Positions 1 through 9,815 of a stretch of DNA of 64,000 nucleotides are shown here, one piece after another. Source of the DNA: Dyadobacter sp. CY261. Its GTDB lineage: Bacteria; Bacteroidota; Bacteroidia; Cytophagales; Spirosomataceae. The notes below the pieces were generated by a model. The model searched no databases. It was not told where the DNA came from and saw only the letters and a program-made list of their open reading frames with translations. Position 1 is the first letter of the stretch. Each line of letters begins with the position of its first letter. The position numbers and the translations under genes were made by a program. The stretch lies in assembly GCF_021440085.1 (NCBI RefSeq), contig NZ_JAKCPW010000004.1, positions 522,699 to 586,698 of the forward strand. Direction: 5' to 3'.

Positions 1-1436
1 TCAATGTCGAGCATCTTGTTAATCAGACGCTTGGCTTCGGCGAGCTCGTGCGTATATTCTTGAAAGAGTATGCAGAGGAAAATGCCAAACGCGAGGAAAT
101 CTTCGCGCAATTCCACGAATGGATGGCCAGTAGCGGCCTGCCTGAACTGAAACGCGAGAATGTAAAAGTTGCCATGACATTCACCACCCATGCTACTATG
201 CTGGGACGCTATCTGGCACAGAATGTATCAGGCTTTTATAACAAACTTCCTTTCTTCGATTGGGAACTGGAAGCCAAAAACTACGGCATCCTGGCACAAT
301 GCTCTATCGAAAGACAAGCTGCATTGAGTGCGCATGTACTGACGACGGTGAGTGATGTGACGGCCCGTGAATGCGAGGTTTTCCTCGGCCGCATGCCCGA
401 CCTTGTCACACCCAATGGCTTGAACGTCGTACGCTTTCAGGCCGTGCATGAGTTCCAGAATCTTCATTTGAAGCATAAAGAGCGTATTCACGAGTTCGTG
501 ATGGGGCATTTCTTTCCCAGCTATTCGTTCGATCTGGATAAAACGCTCTACTTTTTCACGTCTGGCCGCTATGAGTATAGCAACAAGGGCTACGACCTTA
601 CGCTCGAAGCCCTTGCCCGCCTGAACTGGAAGATGGTGCAGGCGAATATGGACATGACGGTGGTGATGTTCATTGTAACAAAGCAGCCCTACACGTCCGT
701 CAACCCGGATGTACTGCAATCGCGTGCGGTGCTGAATGAATTGCAGGAAACCTGTACCGCCATCGAGAAAGAGGTGGGTGAAAAGCTTTTCCTCGCAACA
801 GCGTCGGGTACGGATCACAAAATGCCGGACCTCAACAATTTTGTAGACGAATATTGGCGGCTACGTTTGAGAAGGACCATCCAGAGCTGGAAAACCGACA
901 AACTTCCCGCATTCGTGACCCACGATTTGAAACAGGAAGACGGCATTACCGATTTCTGCAAACGCGCGAACCTGGTCAATAACGAGCGCGACCGCGTCAA
1001 AATCGTTTATCATCCGGACTTTATTGCCTCAACGAACCCGTTATTTGGTCTGGATTATGGCCAGTTTGTACGCGGGTGCCATTTGGGCGTCTTTCCGAGC
1101 TACTACGAGCCTTGGGGCTACACCCCACTCGAATGCGTTGTCCGCGGCGTCCCGACCGTCACCAGCGACCTCTCGGGCTTTGGCGATTACATTATGCAAA
1201 TTATGCGTGATTATGAAAACCGGGGCATTTATGTGATCAACCGCAAGTCCCAAACCTTCTCCCAAGCCGCCGACCAGCTTGCAGATATTCTCTTCAAATT
1301 CGTACGAATGCAACGCCGCGACCGCATTATGCAACGCAACCGCGTCGAGAACATCTCCGATGTTTTTGACTGGATGAATTTGCGCTCGTACTATGACACG
1401 GCGCATGATCTGGCTGCGAAAAGGCGGAAGCCGTAA
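1..1436 (+). CDS. Glycogen synthase, GT3 family (5' end outside window)
   Basis: Transfers glucose from a nucleotide sugar onto growing glycogen in the cytoplasm. The reading frame is open from base 3, so the true start lies left of the window; the GTG at 48 is internal. The visible part is about 478 residues. The C-terminal donor-binding region is clear: YYEPWGYTPLE followed by GVPTVTSDLSGFGDYI is the E-x7-E region typical of retaining GT-B glycosyltransferases, and the middle part (TFTTHATMLGRYLA, VTPNGLNV) matches the eukaryotic-type GT3 glycogen synthases that Bacteroidota carry instead of GlgA. A strong hairpin follows the stop codon directly. Family assignment is from recognition of these motifs. 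Confidence 0.9.
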   Translation, partial: NVEHLVNQTLGFGELVRIFLKEYAEENAKREEIFAQFHEWMASSGLPELKRENVKVAMTFTTHATMLGRYLAQNVSGFYNKLPFFDWELEAKNYGILAQCSIERQAALSAHVLTTVSDVTARECEVFLGRMPDLVTPNGLNVVRFQAVHEFQNLHLKHKERIHEFVMGHFFPSYSFDLDKTLYFFTSGRYEYSNKGYDLTLEALARLNWKMVQANMDMTVVMFIVTKQPYTSVNPDVLQSRAVLNELQETCTAIEKEVGEKLFLATASGTDHKMPDLNNFVDEYWRLRLRRTIQSWKTDKLPAFVTHDLKQEDGITDFCKRANLVNNERDRVKIVYHPDFIASTNPLFGLDYGQFVRGCHLGVFPSYYEPWGYTPLECVVRGVPTVTSDLSGFGDYIMQIMRDYENRGIYVINRKSQTFSQAADQLADILFKFVRMQRRDRIMQRNRVENISDVFDWMNLRSYYDTAHDLAAKRRKP

Positions 1437-1442
1437 AGAGAC

Positions 1443-1487
1443 AATAAACAAAGCCCGGTAATGTGAAGTTGCCGGGCTTTGTTTATT
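1443..1487. terminator. Bidirectional intrinsic terminator
   Basis: A perfect 16 bp inverted repeat (1443-1458 with 1472-1487, loop 13 nt) has a GC-rich core (AAGCCCGG) flanked by A- and T-rich arms, so it can terminate in both directions. It lies 7 bp after the glycogen synthase stop and at the end of the toxin remnant on the other strand. Confidence 0.85.
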
Positions 1488-1657
1488 TCAACCAGTGAAA
1501 TCAATTCTTTATAGTACTTGAAATTTTCGTCGGCTGACACAACCGGCATCTTTTCGGCGTACGCTGTTGCCAGAATAAGCCTGTCGAAGGGATCCCGATG
1601 TTGTTCATAAAGCGGGATCGCATTGTAGGTATCGATATGCACCGTTGCTATGGATAG
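1484..1657 (-). pseudogene. VapC-type PIN-domain toxin, C-terminal remnant
   Basis: Only the last 58 codons or so of a PIN-domain RNase toxin remain. The recognisable part includes the HRDPFDRLILATA motif, which carries the third conserved acidic position, and VVSADENFKYY, which carries the fourth. The N-terminal half with the first Asp and the conserved Glu is missing. There is no stop at the expected end (LVEI), so the frame runs on through the terminator to 1391. On this strand the upstream neighbour is the truncated antitoxin. An internal deletion appears to have joined the two genes near 1655-1665. Not expected to make an active toxin. Confidence 0.75.
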
Positions 1658-1818
1658 CCCAAGCTACCAATTCTGACACCCCTTGCTCCCTTTTCCGGCG
1701 CTAGTAGCTTTTGATCATTCATGAACAAAACAACCACTTCCGATTTCTCGACAGTCGGAGGCATTTCATCCAAAGTCAGAACGCCATTCTCGTAAGTTCC
1801 TTTAACCGCAATGTACAT
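1648..1818 (-). pseudogene. VapB-like antitoxin, truncated
   Basis: A 56-codon frame beginning MYIAVKGTYENGVLTL closely resembles the antitoxins that precede PIN toxins in Bacteroidota (the AF2212/DUF2281-like group). Family members are usually about 70 to 75 aa. Here the conserved RxGSL segment is followed at once by GYP and a TAG stop, so the C-terminal toxin-binding tail is lost. The break falls where the toxin remnant begins in another frame. The N-terminal part could still be expressed, but its partner is gone. Confidence 0.7.
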
Positions 1819-1962
1819 TGTTCCTTGCGTGACGATTTATTCAAAATAAACAATATTTGAGTACTTAAAATTTAAAATAGTTGATCGATTATCCTGCGAC
1901 GGTGTTTAATTCCTGAAAATTTTCAACACCTTCACTTCCAATTTTTACCAATAACTTTTACA

Positions 1963-2799
1963 ATGAATTACATCGAACTGGATTTGAAAGTGGATCCCGA
2001 ATTTTCGGAGATATTGATGGCGGAGCTGGGTGAGGCGGGATATGAGTCGTTTGTCGAAACGGACGAGGGTTTGCTCGCCTACATTCAGGAGGACGATTTT
2101 CATGAGAGCGCTATTCATGATTTAACGGCCAAATACCTGGATTTAACGACAATAGCGGCAACATGGAAATCGTTAGAAAGAAGAAACTGGAATGAGGAGT
2201 GGGAAAAAAGCTATGAGCCAATCGAGGTGGGTGACCAGGTGCGCGTGAGGGCAACGTTTCATGAGCCCGATCCCTCTTTTACATATGATTTGCTGATCCA
2301 GCCGAAAATGTCGTTCGGCACCGGGCACCACGAAACGACCTGGCTGGTCATGAACGAGCAACTTAGCCTGCCACATGAACATCTTTCGATCATGGATGTG
2401 GGTTGCGGAACGGGAATTTTGGCAATTCTGGCGCATAAACTAGGAGCTTCGCACCTACTGGGATTCGATATTGACGAATGGGCCGTGGAAAATACCCGGG
2501 AGAATTTCGCGATGAATGCGCTTCCGGCAGATTCGGAAGTGTTTCAGGGAACGATCCAGAACGTGCCCAAAGGAAAAGTCTTCGGAGGCGTCCTCGCCAA
2601 TATTAACCGGAATATCCTGCTGGCGGAGATTCAAACGTATGTGAAACATCTTGAACCCGGCGGCTGGCTGGTCACCAGCGGCTTTTATGAAACCGACCAG
2701 GCCGATATTGAAAAATGTGCCACGGAAAATGGCCTGAAAAAACTCAGGTCCAATACCCGGAACCAATGGGCAACCGTTGTTTTTGAAAAAAACAAATAG
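1963..2799 (+). CDS. prmA: Ribosomal protein L11 methyltransferase
   Basis: Methylates ribosomal protein L11 using S-adenosylmethionine. The 278 aa product has the expected two-part layout: an N-terminal substrate-recognition domain (to about residue 100) and a class I methyltransferase domain. Visible motifs are FGTGHHETT, MDVGCGTGILAI (SAM-binding motif I, about residue 145), the acidic motif II in GFDIDEWAVEN, and VLANINRNILL (the N-x-x-x-N motif). Length fits the family. The ATG start is well supported by homology to the usual N-terminus. The giant exported protein follows after 36 bp and is probably co-transcribed. Confidence 0.95.
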   Translation: MNYIELDLKVDPEFSEILMAELGEAGYESFVETDEGLLAYIQEDDFHESAIHDLTAKYLDLTTIAATWKSLERRNWNEEWEKSYEPIEVGDQVRVRATFHEPDPSFTYDLLIQPKMSFGTGHHETTWLVMNEQLSLPHEHLSIMDVGCGTGILAILAHKLGASHLLGFDIDEWAVENTRENFAMNALPADSEVFQGTIQNVPKGKVFGGVLANINRNILLAEIQTYVKHLEPGGWLVTSGFYETDQADIEKCATENGLKKLRSNTRNQWATVVFEKNK

Positions 2800-2835
2800 A
2801 ACATAGCGAATTGCTGACAGCTGACAGCTAAAAAC

Positions 2836-5800
2836 ATGAAGATATTTCGCCTTGCCATACTGCTTTGCCTGCTGACATTTATCGGAAAAAACGTTGCCGC
2901 CCAAAACCTCAAACTGGCCGACGACCCCGCGCAATTTATGACGCAGCTCCGGAAGCTGATGGAAGGCAGCCGGAACCCGCAATTCATCCGCTCGACGGTC
3001 CAGCTCGATAGCGTTTGGATGTCCGGCATCAATGCATCACAGCAGGCGAAATTCATCGGCATTGTAAAAACGCAGGTTGCAAAAGGACAGAAAGGCGGGC
3101 CGCTGCTCGCATTGCTCATCCGGAATACACAGGCTCTCGCCAAAAAGTCGCCTGAAAAACTGGACGGGTTTCTTGACGTGGCAACCAACGCAGGCGAAAA
3201 ATACGACGCCAAGGTCTTCCAGAAAGTACTGCAAACCGCCTTGCCTATTACGGAAAGCAACAAGCTATATGGAAGTAATTATAATACGCTTTATTTGCTA
3301 AGCGGGGACTACAAATACCGGTTCGATACAAAAGCTGATACGACGGTCGCCAAAGAGACCGCTGCAACCAATGACGGTTGGGATACGCCCGTCGATTCCA
3401 ATTTCGTGATTGCGCCGAAATCCAACCCGTTGCCTGTTATTGCCGGGCCGCTAATGGATCTCGAGAATGCGACATTTGCCATGGTAGCCGGCGGCGATTC
3501 GGTGGTTTTCGGGCCAGCCAATGGTAGCGTTTCCTTGCGGGATGGTATATTTGTGGGTAAGAACGGCAAGTTTACCTGGCAAACCGCAGGTGATTCGAGC
3601 ATTTATGCGGATCTCGATGCTTACTCCTTCAATATTAATCATCCCAAACTTCTCGCGGAAAACAGCACGCTCCATTCCGATAATTACCTGGCGGCACCCG
3701 TTAAAGGAACGGTAGAATACCGAGGCGTCAAGCGTATCAAGGGGCAACCGGCGCAATACCCGCGTTTCGTATCGAATGATATCGATGCCAGACTTAAAGA
3801 AGTTAGGAAAAATATCGATTACAAAGGCGGCTATTCACTGATCGGACTCGACCGGTACAGTTCCGCGCTAAATGACAAGTATTCAACCATCAAGGTCAAA
3901 TACCAGGAAAAACCAGCATTTACCGTCCGTAGCAAGCGTTTCGCACTGAAAGATTCCGTGTTTGCTGCCAATTTTGCATTGTATTCGATGCCGCTGGGAG
4001 CAGATTCGCTCGTGCATCCCGGGGTCACCTTTAAATACAATGATGATGAAGGTCTGGTGAGACTGGGCCGGATGGATAAAACCGATTATGGGCCGCTGCC
4101 TTACAAGGATTCTTACCACAAAATGAACATCTGGTCGCAGGCCATGCGGTGGCGCTTTCCGACGGATAAAGTGGAATTTCTCCGCATTAATGGTAAAATG
4201 GAAGTGCCCGTTCGACTGGAATCTTTCGATTATTTCAAAAAAGAACGGTTCCGGGAAATTGCCAAGGAATATGGCTTTCAGCCGCTGATCATGGCTGCCA
4301 GTTATACACAAACCACCAAAAAGACCTCTTTCCTTCCAGAAGAACTAGCCGCCAAATTCAATCAGAAGCCGGTGATCATTCGCAATGCACTGCAAAGGCT
4401 CGCACTCGACGATTATTTCATCTACAATAAAGACACCGATGAATACGCATTGAGTAAAAAGGGCGCTATGTACGTACTCGCGAATATGGACAAGGCCGAT
4501 TACGACAACTTTCAAGTAAGCGGCCAGTTCGCGGCCAACGACGAAGTGGCCAACGCCACCATTTACATGCCCGATACGTTGCTGACAGTTCTAGGAGTTT
4601 CAAGATTTGTTGTCAGCGATTCACTTAAAATCTACGCTGTTCCTTCCGACAAGAAACTGATCATTGGTAAAAACAGGAATTTTACGCTGAATGGCCAGAT
4701 GGTGGCCTCTAACTATCAATTTCGAGGCCAAAATGTCAAATTCGACTACAATCAGTTCTTCGTGAATGTGGCGCCGTCGGATTCGATCACATTTACGCCA
4801 CGCGAAAAATTTGCGAAAGGCCAGAAAGGCGAAGTGGGTGGGCATGTGAAGTATGAAAAAGGCGGTACGTTCTATTTGAGCGACCCAAAAAACAAATCGG
4901 GTATTCAAAAAGGCATTAAAAAGTCGCCACGGCTCGTGGTACCGGATGGAATGATCGTGTATTTCGATCAGCCCGAGCGCGGGACGGTGCTTTATCCGCG
5001 TGAGGTGTTTTTCAAGATTCCTAAGATCGATATGGACGGCCTCGACCAGCGTGACGTGATTTTTGAAGGAACATTTAATTCCAATGGCATTATCCCGCCT
5101 ATTCAAACCATTCTGAGAAGTATGCCCGACAATTCGCTTGGTTTCGAGTACAAGCCGCCGGTTACAGACATGAAACTGTATGAAGGCAAGGCGCTGGCGA
5201 AGTTTACAGATACGCTGACAATGGATAACACCGGCCTGCATTCCAAAGCTGTTTTGAAATATCTTTCGGCCTCGATGACGGCCAAGAACATTCTCCTTAC
5301 CTCCGATTCATTGATGGCAACAGGAGAGTTGGCCAGCATCAAGGAAGCAACTATTGGCAAAGGCTACTTCCCTGCCGTTGCCCTGAAAGACTATGCATTG
5401 AAATGGTATCCCAATGCCGACAGCATGTTCATCAGCACTACGGGCAAGTCGTTTTCATTCCACCAGGGCACTACTAATTTGGAAGGAAGCCTGCTGCTTC
5501 GCTCTACGGGCCTTTACGGGAATGGAAAACTGAAACGCGCCGACTCCGAGCTCTCTTCGCCGGATATTAAGTTTAATAAAGACGGCTTCCTGGCCAACAA
5601 ATCCGAATTTGCGATCAATAGCGCTGACGTAAAGTCCACCAAAAAGTTGCTGACCGGCAACAATGTCAACATCGATTTTAACTTTAAAACGGGTATTGCC
5701 AATTTTGTTACCGACGAATCCGGCTTCGGAAGCGATTCATCCGGTATGCAAATTCCGACCGCTTCCTACCAGACGCTCATCGGCAGTGCCAAATGGGATA

Positions 5801-7512
5801 TGACCAAAAAAACGATCCTGATGAAAGGATTGGGCGAAACCTCATCCTATACATCAACAGATCCGGATCAGGAAGGGCTGACATTCAATGGCTCCGAAGC
5901 CACCTATGACATTGAAAAAGTTACGCTAAACATTAAAGGCGTACCTTTTATTCAGACAGCCGATGTGAAAATCATCCCGAATGGCGGTATGGTGGCCGTA
6001 GATAGCAAAGGCAAGATTGTACCTTTGAAAAAGGCCCGCATTGAAATCGATACGCTGAATGTGTCACACCACTTGCGCGATGCCGATATCCGCATCGATT
6101 CCCGCAACCACTTCGAAGGCTCCGCTACTTACCAATACATTACTGCCCGGAAAGATACATTCAATATCAAAATGCAGAATTTCGAGCTTGTGGAAGTGGG
6201 TGCAGGTGAGGAGGCTAAGCGGAAAGCCAAAGACAAACCAGCGGCAGGGATCAAATATTATACAACTGCCCGTGCGGACATTAAGGAAACTGAGAACCTC
6301 TTCCTATCTCCCCGCATTCAATACAAAGGCGCCATTAACCTAGTTGCTTACGAGCCGTCGCTAAAACTGGACGGCTTTGTAAAGCCGGTGATCAAATTCA
6401 GGAAGGATTTTCAGAGCTCCTGGATCCTGTACCAGGATTCTCCGGGCGAATCGGTTTCTATTAAGATCAATAAGGACCTCAAAAACGAACATGAAATACC
6501 ACTTTCCGTGGGTTTGCATTACAATGAGGCCAAAGGGATGTACATGAGCTTCCTCTCGCCGAAGGATTCGGACGGGGATGAAGACATTTATCAGGCCCAG
6601 GGTAACCTTAGCTACGACGAAGACGCCAAAGCATTCCGTGTAAACCCGCCGCCAGGGGCCGATGGCCTGATCGACGAAGGCAGCGCATTGACATTCGACG
6701 ATAAAACCGGTCTAGCGACTTTCGCAGGCCAGTTCAAACTCATGCAAGCCGACTGGTTACAAACCGTAGGCAGCGCCGAGGTGCAGGTCGATACTTCGAA
6801 ATTCCGATTCAATACGATGTTACTTTTCAAAGCCCCTGCATTGGAGCCAATTGCGCCGACTCTCGCCGCCAAGATCGTCGAAACGAACCTCGCAGAATCA
6901 AATAGCACAGCGGCTGACGACGATGCCGATCAATTGAACCGAAAACTCTCCGCATTGATTGGACCGAAAGCGATTGACGCATACATTAAGTTGACAGCCG
7001 CAGGTTACAAACCTATTATTGAAGCGTCGCCTCTGCTGGATGTGCCTATGGTGCTGTCAAATGTCAATTTGCATTGGTCGGCCGTACACAATGCTTACTA
7101 CTCGCAGGGCCCTATCGGCGTCTCGCATTTCGGCCGCAACAATATCAATGCGCAAATGACCGGCGTGCTCGAACTCCGTCGCGGCGTGGAAGGCGATGAG
7201 TTCAGTTTATACCTGGAAGCCTCGCCCGATATTTGGTACTATTTTGACCTGAAAGCAGGCGAACTGGGCGTCGTTTCCTCTCAACTCGATTTCAATGACG
7301 AGATCACCGCGAAGTCTAAAAACGTGAAATCCAAGGACATGACTTTGGTCAACATTGGAACTGAAGAGAAGGATATGTTTGTTAACCGCTTTGATGATTT
7401 CTATCAGCCTGCCTTGAAGAAAGCGAAGCTCGTGAAAACTGCGAAGAAAAAGGCGGCACCCTCCCAAGCCGAAGAAAAAAAGAAAAAAGCAGAGCCTACC
7501 GAAGGATTCTGA
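2836..7512 (+). CDS. Giant exported protein of unknown function (1558 aa)
   Basis: I do not recognise a named family. Residues 1-22 form a clear Sec signal peptide ending in VAAQ. The mature protein is mostly predicted beta-rich, with short Gly/Asn turns and many Asp and Lys residues. From about residue 960 to 1080 there are stretches such as NGSEATYDIEKVTLNIKGV that remind me of OstA/LptA-like beta-jellyroll proteins; this is a weak resemblance. The C-terminus is a Lys/Glu-rich tail (about 1530-1555) with no T9SS sorting domain and no barrel-type final Phe strand. A periplasmic or envelope-bridging role is inference. It follows prmA by 36 bp; a 7 bp direct repeat (CTGACAG twice, 2814-2827) lies in the spacer. 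Confidence 0.8.
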   Translation: MKIFRLAILLCLLTFIGKNVAAQNLKLADDPAQFMTQLRKLMEGSRNPQFIRSTVQLDSVWMSGINASQQAKFIGIVKTQVAKGQKGGPLLALLIRNTQALAKKSPEKLDGFLDVATNAGEKYDAKVFQKVLQTALPITESNKLYGSNYNTLYLLSGDYKYRFDTKADTTVAKETAATNDGWDTPVDSNFVIAPKSNPLPVIAGPLMDLENATFAMVAGGDSVVFGPANGSVSLRDGIFVGKNGKFTWQTAGDSSIYADLDAYSFNINHPKLLAENSTLHSDNYLAAPVKGTVEYRGVKRIKGQPAQYPRFVSNDIDARLKEVRKNIDYKGGYSLIGLDRYSSALNDKYSTIKVKYQEKPAFTVRSKRFALKDSVFAANFALYSMPLGADSLVHPGVTFKYNDDEGLVRLGRMDKTDYGPLPYKDSYHKMNIWSQAMRWRFPTDKVEFLRINGKMEVPVRLESFDYFKKERFREIAKEYGFQPLIMAASYTQTTKKTSFLPEELAAKFNQKPVIIRNALQRLALDDYFIYNKDTDEYALSKKGAMYVLANMDKADYDNFQVSGQFAANDEVANATIYMPDTLLTVLGVSRFVVSDSLKIYAVPSDKKLIIGKNRNFTLNGQMVASNYQFRGQNVKFDYNQFFVNVAPSDSITFTPREKFAKGQKGEVGGHVKYEKGGTFYLSDPKNKSGIQKGIKKSPRLVVPDGMIVYFDQPERGTVLYPREVFFKIPKIDMDGLDQRDVIFEGTFNSNGIIPPIQTILRSMPDNSLGFEYKPPVTDMKLYEGKALAKFTDTLTMDNTGLHSKAVLKYLSASMTAKNILLTSDSLMATGELASIKEATIGKGYFPAVALKDYALKWYPNADSMFISTTGKSFSFHQGTTNLEGSLLLRSTGLYGNGKLKRADSELSSPDIKFNKDGFLANKSEFAINSADVKSTKKLLTGNNVNIDFNFKTGIANFVTDESGFGSDSSGMQIPTASYQTLIGSAKWDMTKKTILMKGLGETSSYTSTDPDQEGLTFNGSEATYDIEKVTLNIKGVPFIQTADVKIIPNGGMVAVDSKGKIVPLKKARIEIDTLNVSHHLRDADIRIDSRNHFEGSATYQYITARKDTFNIKMQNFELVEVGAGEEAKRKAKDKPAAGIKYYTTARADIKETENLFLSPRIQYKGAINLVAYEPSLKLDGFVKPVIKFRKDFQSSWILYQDSPGESVSIKINKDLKNEHEIPLSVGLHYNEAKGMYMSFLSPKDSDGDEDIYQAQGNLSYDEDAKAFRVNPPPGADGLIDEGSALTFDDKTGLATFAGQFKLMQADWLQTVGSAEVQVDTSKFRFNTMLLFKAPALEPIAPTLAAKIVETNLAESNSTAADDDADQLNRKLSALIGPKAIDAYIKLTAAGYKPIIEASPLLDVPMVLSNVNLHWSAVHNAYYSQGPIGVSHFGRNNINAQMTGVLELRRGVEGDEFSLYLEASPDIWYYFDLKAGELGVVSSQLDFNDEITAKSKNVKSKDMTLVNIGTEEKDMFVNRFDDFYQPALKKAKLVKTAKKKAAPSQAEEKKKKAEPTEGF

Positions 7513-7592
7513 TGCGATTAGGAGCATTTACAATAGTTTATGCTAAATTTTGAAAAATAGTATACTGAATCGTAGTTTTACGGAACTATTGC

Positions 7593-7622
7593 TTGTAAAA
7601 TCCTCCAACTATCGTATTTTTG
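7593..7622 (+). promoter_or_regulatory. Bacteroidota-type promoter for plsY
   Basis: TTG at 7593-7595, 19 bp spacer, then TATTTTTG at 7615-7622. This fits the TTG / TAnnTTTG consensus of the primary sigma factor in this phylum and lies 45 bp before the plsY start. Confidence 0.55.
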
Positions 7623-7666
7623 AGAAAAACGGTTTGTAATTTAAATTAATCTTCGAATAGTACAAA

Positions 7667-8317
7667 ATGAGTGTTGTCTTATTGATAGTTGCGATTGTTG
7701 CTGCATATTTGCTGGGTTCTATCCCAAGTTCGGTTTGGTACGGCATTGGATATTTTGGAATAGACGTCAGGAAACACGGTAGCGGAAACGCGGGTGCCAC
7801 TAATACATTCAGGGTTTTAGGCAAACGCGCCGGAACGGTTGTTATGCTCATCGACGTCCTTAAAGGCTGGACTGCCACTTGCCTGGCCTCCATGCTTTTT
7901 TACATGAACGAGATCGGCGAAACCGAGCTCCTGATGTACAAGATTATTTTCGGGATTATCGCCATTATCGGCCACATCTTCCCAGTTTTCGTGAATTTTA
8001 AAGGCGGTAAAGGCATTGCCACGCTGCTCGGAATGGTGCTAGCCATTCACCCCGAGCTAGCTTCCGTTTGCATTACTATATTTATTCTGACACTACTTGC
8101 ATCCCAATATGTATCGCTGAGCTCGATCCTGGCGACATTGGCATTCCCGGTACTCTCATGGACGGGCGCTTTCGGGCACCCTGAGCCGCTGCTGGTTGTT
8201 TTTGGTTTCGTGATGTTTGTTTTGGTTGTATTTACACACCAGAAAAACATCATCCGCCTGCTCAACGGTAACGAGAGCCGCGTGAAAATTTTCTCAAAAT
8301 CGAAAGTGAGAAGCTAA
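7667..8317 (+). CDS. plsY: Acyl-phosphate:glycerol-3-phosphate acyltransferase PlsY
   Basis: Makes lysophosphatidic acid from acyl-phosphate and glycerol 3-phosphate, the first committed step of phospholipid synthesis, in the inner membrane. The 216 aa product is polytopic. The three family motifs are visible: LLGSIPSS near the N-terminus, GSGNAGATN (about residues 39-47), and NFKGGKGIAT (about 108-117). Length is normal. It has its own promoter and a terminator, so it appears to be a single-gene unit. Confidence 0.95.
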   Translation: MSVVLLIVAIVAAYLLGSIPSSVWYGIGYFGIDVRKHGSGNAGATNTFRVLGKRAGTVVMLIDVLKGWTATCLASMLFYMNEIGETELLMYKIIFGIIAIIGHIFPVFVNFKGGKGIATLLGMVLAIHPELASVCITIFILTLLASQYVSLSSILATLAFPVLSWTGAFGHPEPLLVVFGFVMFVLVVFTHQKNIIRLLNGNESRVKIFSKSKVRS

Positions 8318-8344
8318 ACAAGACTAATCTAACCCTGTTAATCG

Positions 8345-8376
8345 AACCCCTGAGGCACAACCTTAGGGGTTATTTT
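8345..8376 (+). terminator. Intrinsic terminator of plsY
   Basis: An 11 bp stem (AACCCCTGAGG with CCTTAGGGGTT, one G-U pair) with a 5 nt loop, followed by a run of six T. It lies 28 bp after the plsY stop. It also argues against the TTG at 8382 as start of the next gene. Confidence 0.8.
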
Positions 8377-8420
8377 TTAACTTGACTGCCGATTTACTAA
8401 AGACTAAAAACATTCAACCA

Positions 8421-9782
8421 ATGCAAGAATATATTGATCAAAACCGCGACCGGTTTCTGAACGAATTGCTCGATCTACTGCGCATTCCATCCGTAAGTGC
8501 CGATTCGAAGTTCAAACCCGACATGCTCAAAGCCGCGGAATACGTGCGTGACCGAATTGCCGAAGCAGGTGCGGACAAGGCTAAGATTTATGAAACAGCA
8601 GGCCACCCGGTTGTTTACGGCGAAAAAATCATTGACCCCACATTGCCCACCGTGCTGATTTATGGGCATTATGATGTCCAGCCGGCCGATCCTTACGAAC
8701 TCTGGAACTCTCCCCCATTCGAGCCGGTCATCAAAAATGACCGCATTTACGCACGCGGGGCCTGCGATGACAAGGGGCAGTTTTATATGCATATCAAAGC
8801 CCTCGAGATTATGCTCGCAACCGGCACGCTCTCATGTAACGTGAAAGTGATGATTGAGGGAGAAGAAGAAATAGGGTCGTCGAACCTGGGCGCATTCGTC
8901 AGGGAACATAAGGAAATGCTGCAATGCGACACGATCCTGATTTCCGACACCAGCATTATTGCAAATGATGTCCCATCGATTGAAACCGGTTTACGCGGGT
9001 TGACCTATGTAGAAGTGGAAGTGGTAGGTGCCAACCGTGATTTGCATTCAGGCGTTTATGGCGGCGGCGTTGCGAACCCGATCAACATTCTCTGCGAAAT
9101 GATCGCTTCGCTGAAAGACGAAAACGGCCATATTACTATTCCGGGCTTTTACGATAAGGTTCAGGATTTGAGCACCTCCGAGCGCGTTGCATTGAACGCA
9201 GCGCCGTTTGATCTGGAAGAATATAAAAAAGATCTGGAAATCGACGACGTAACCGGCGAAAGGGGCTACACGACGATTGAAAGAACTTCCGTGCGCCCGA
9301 CACTGGACGTGAACGGAATCTGGGGCGGTTACATTGGCGAAGGCGCTAAAACGGTGCTTCCTTCCAAAGCCCACGCGAAAATATCCATGCGCCTGGTGCC
9401 AGATCAGAACGATGACGAGATATGCGACCTATTTACAAGGCATTTTGAATCCATCGCTCCGGCTTCGGTGAAAGTGAAAGTAGTCCCCCACCACGGTGGC
9501 CTGCCCTATGTTACACCAACAGATTCCGTTGAATACCGTGCCGCAGAGCTAGCTATGGAAGAGTCATTTGGTAAAAAACCGATCCCTACACGTGGCGGTG
9601 GCAGCATTCCCATTGTAGCGCTATTTGAGCAGGAATTGGGCTGTAAGAGCATTCTGATGGGCTTCGGGCTGGATATCGACGCCCTGCATTCACCGAATGA
9701 GAGCTATGGGCTGTTTAACTATTATAAGGGGATTGAAACGATTCCGCTGTTTTTCAAGCATTATGCGGAGTTGAAGAAATAA
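8421..9782 (+). CDS. M20 family dipeptidase/metallopeptidase
   Basis: Zinc-dependent peptidase of the M20 (CNDP-like) group, which cleaves dipeptides or short peptides in the cytoplasm. Metal and catalytic motifs are in order: YGHYDVQP (His ligand plus catalytic Asp), RGACDDKG (bridging Asp), EGEEEIGS (catalytic and metal-binding Glu), and a C-terminal LHSPNE (His ligand). I chose the ATG at 8421 (453 aa); the longer TTG frame from 8382 begins inside the preceding terminator region. No signal peptide. Substrate is not evident. Confidence 0.9.
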   Translation: MQEYIDQNRDRFLNELLDLLRIPSVSADSKFKPDMLKAAEYVRDRIAEAGADKAKIYETAGHPVVYGEKIIDPTLPTVLIYGHYDVQPADPYELWNSPPFEPVIKNDRIYARGACDDKGQFYMHIKALEIMLATGTLSCNVKVMIEGEEEIGSSNLGAFVREHKEMLQCDTILISDTSIIANDVPSIETGLRGLTYVEVEVVGANRDLHSGVYGGGVANPINILCEMIASLKDENGHITIPGFYDKVQDLSTSERVALNAAPFDLEEYKKDLEIDDVTGERGYTTIERTSVRPTLDVNGIWGGYIGEGAKTVLPSKAHAKISMRLVPDQNDDEICDLFTRHFESIAPASVKVKVVPHHGGLPYVTPTDSVEYRAAELAMEESFGKKPIPTRGGGSIPIVALFEQELGCKSILMGFGLDIDALHSPNESYGLFNYYKGIETIPLFFKHYAELKK

Positions 9783-9815
9783 AGGAAGTAGATGCACGAT
9801 GATCATCCTTCGGCT

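Noticed and set aside
8382..8420. TTG extension of the M20 peptidase
   Set aside because: Starts just inside the region after the plsY terminator; the family N-terminus fits the ATG at 8421.
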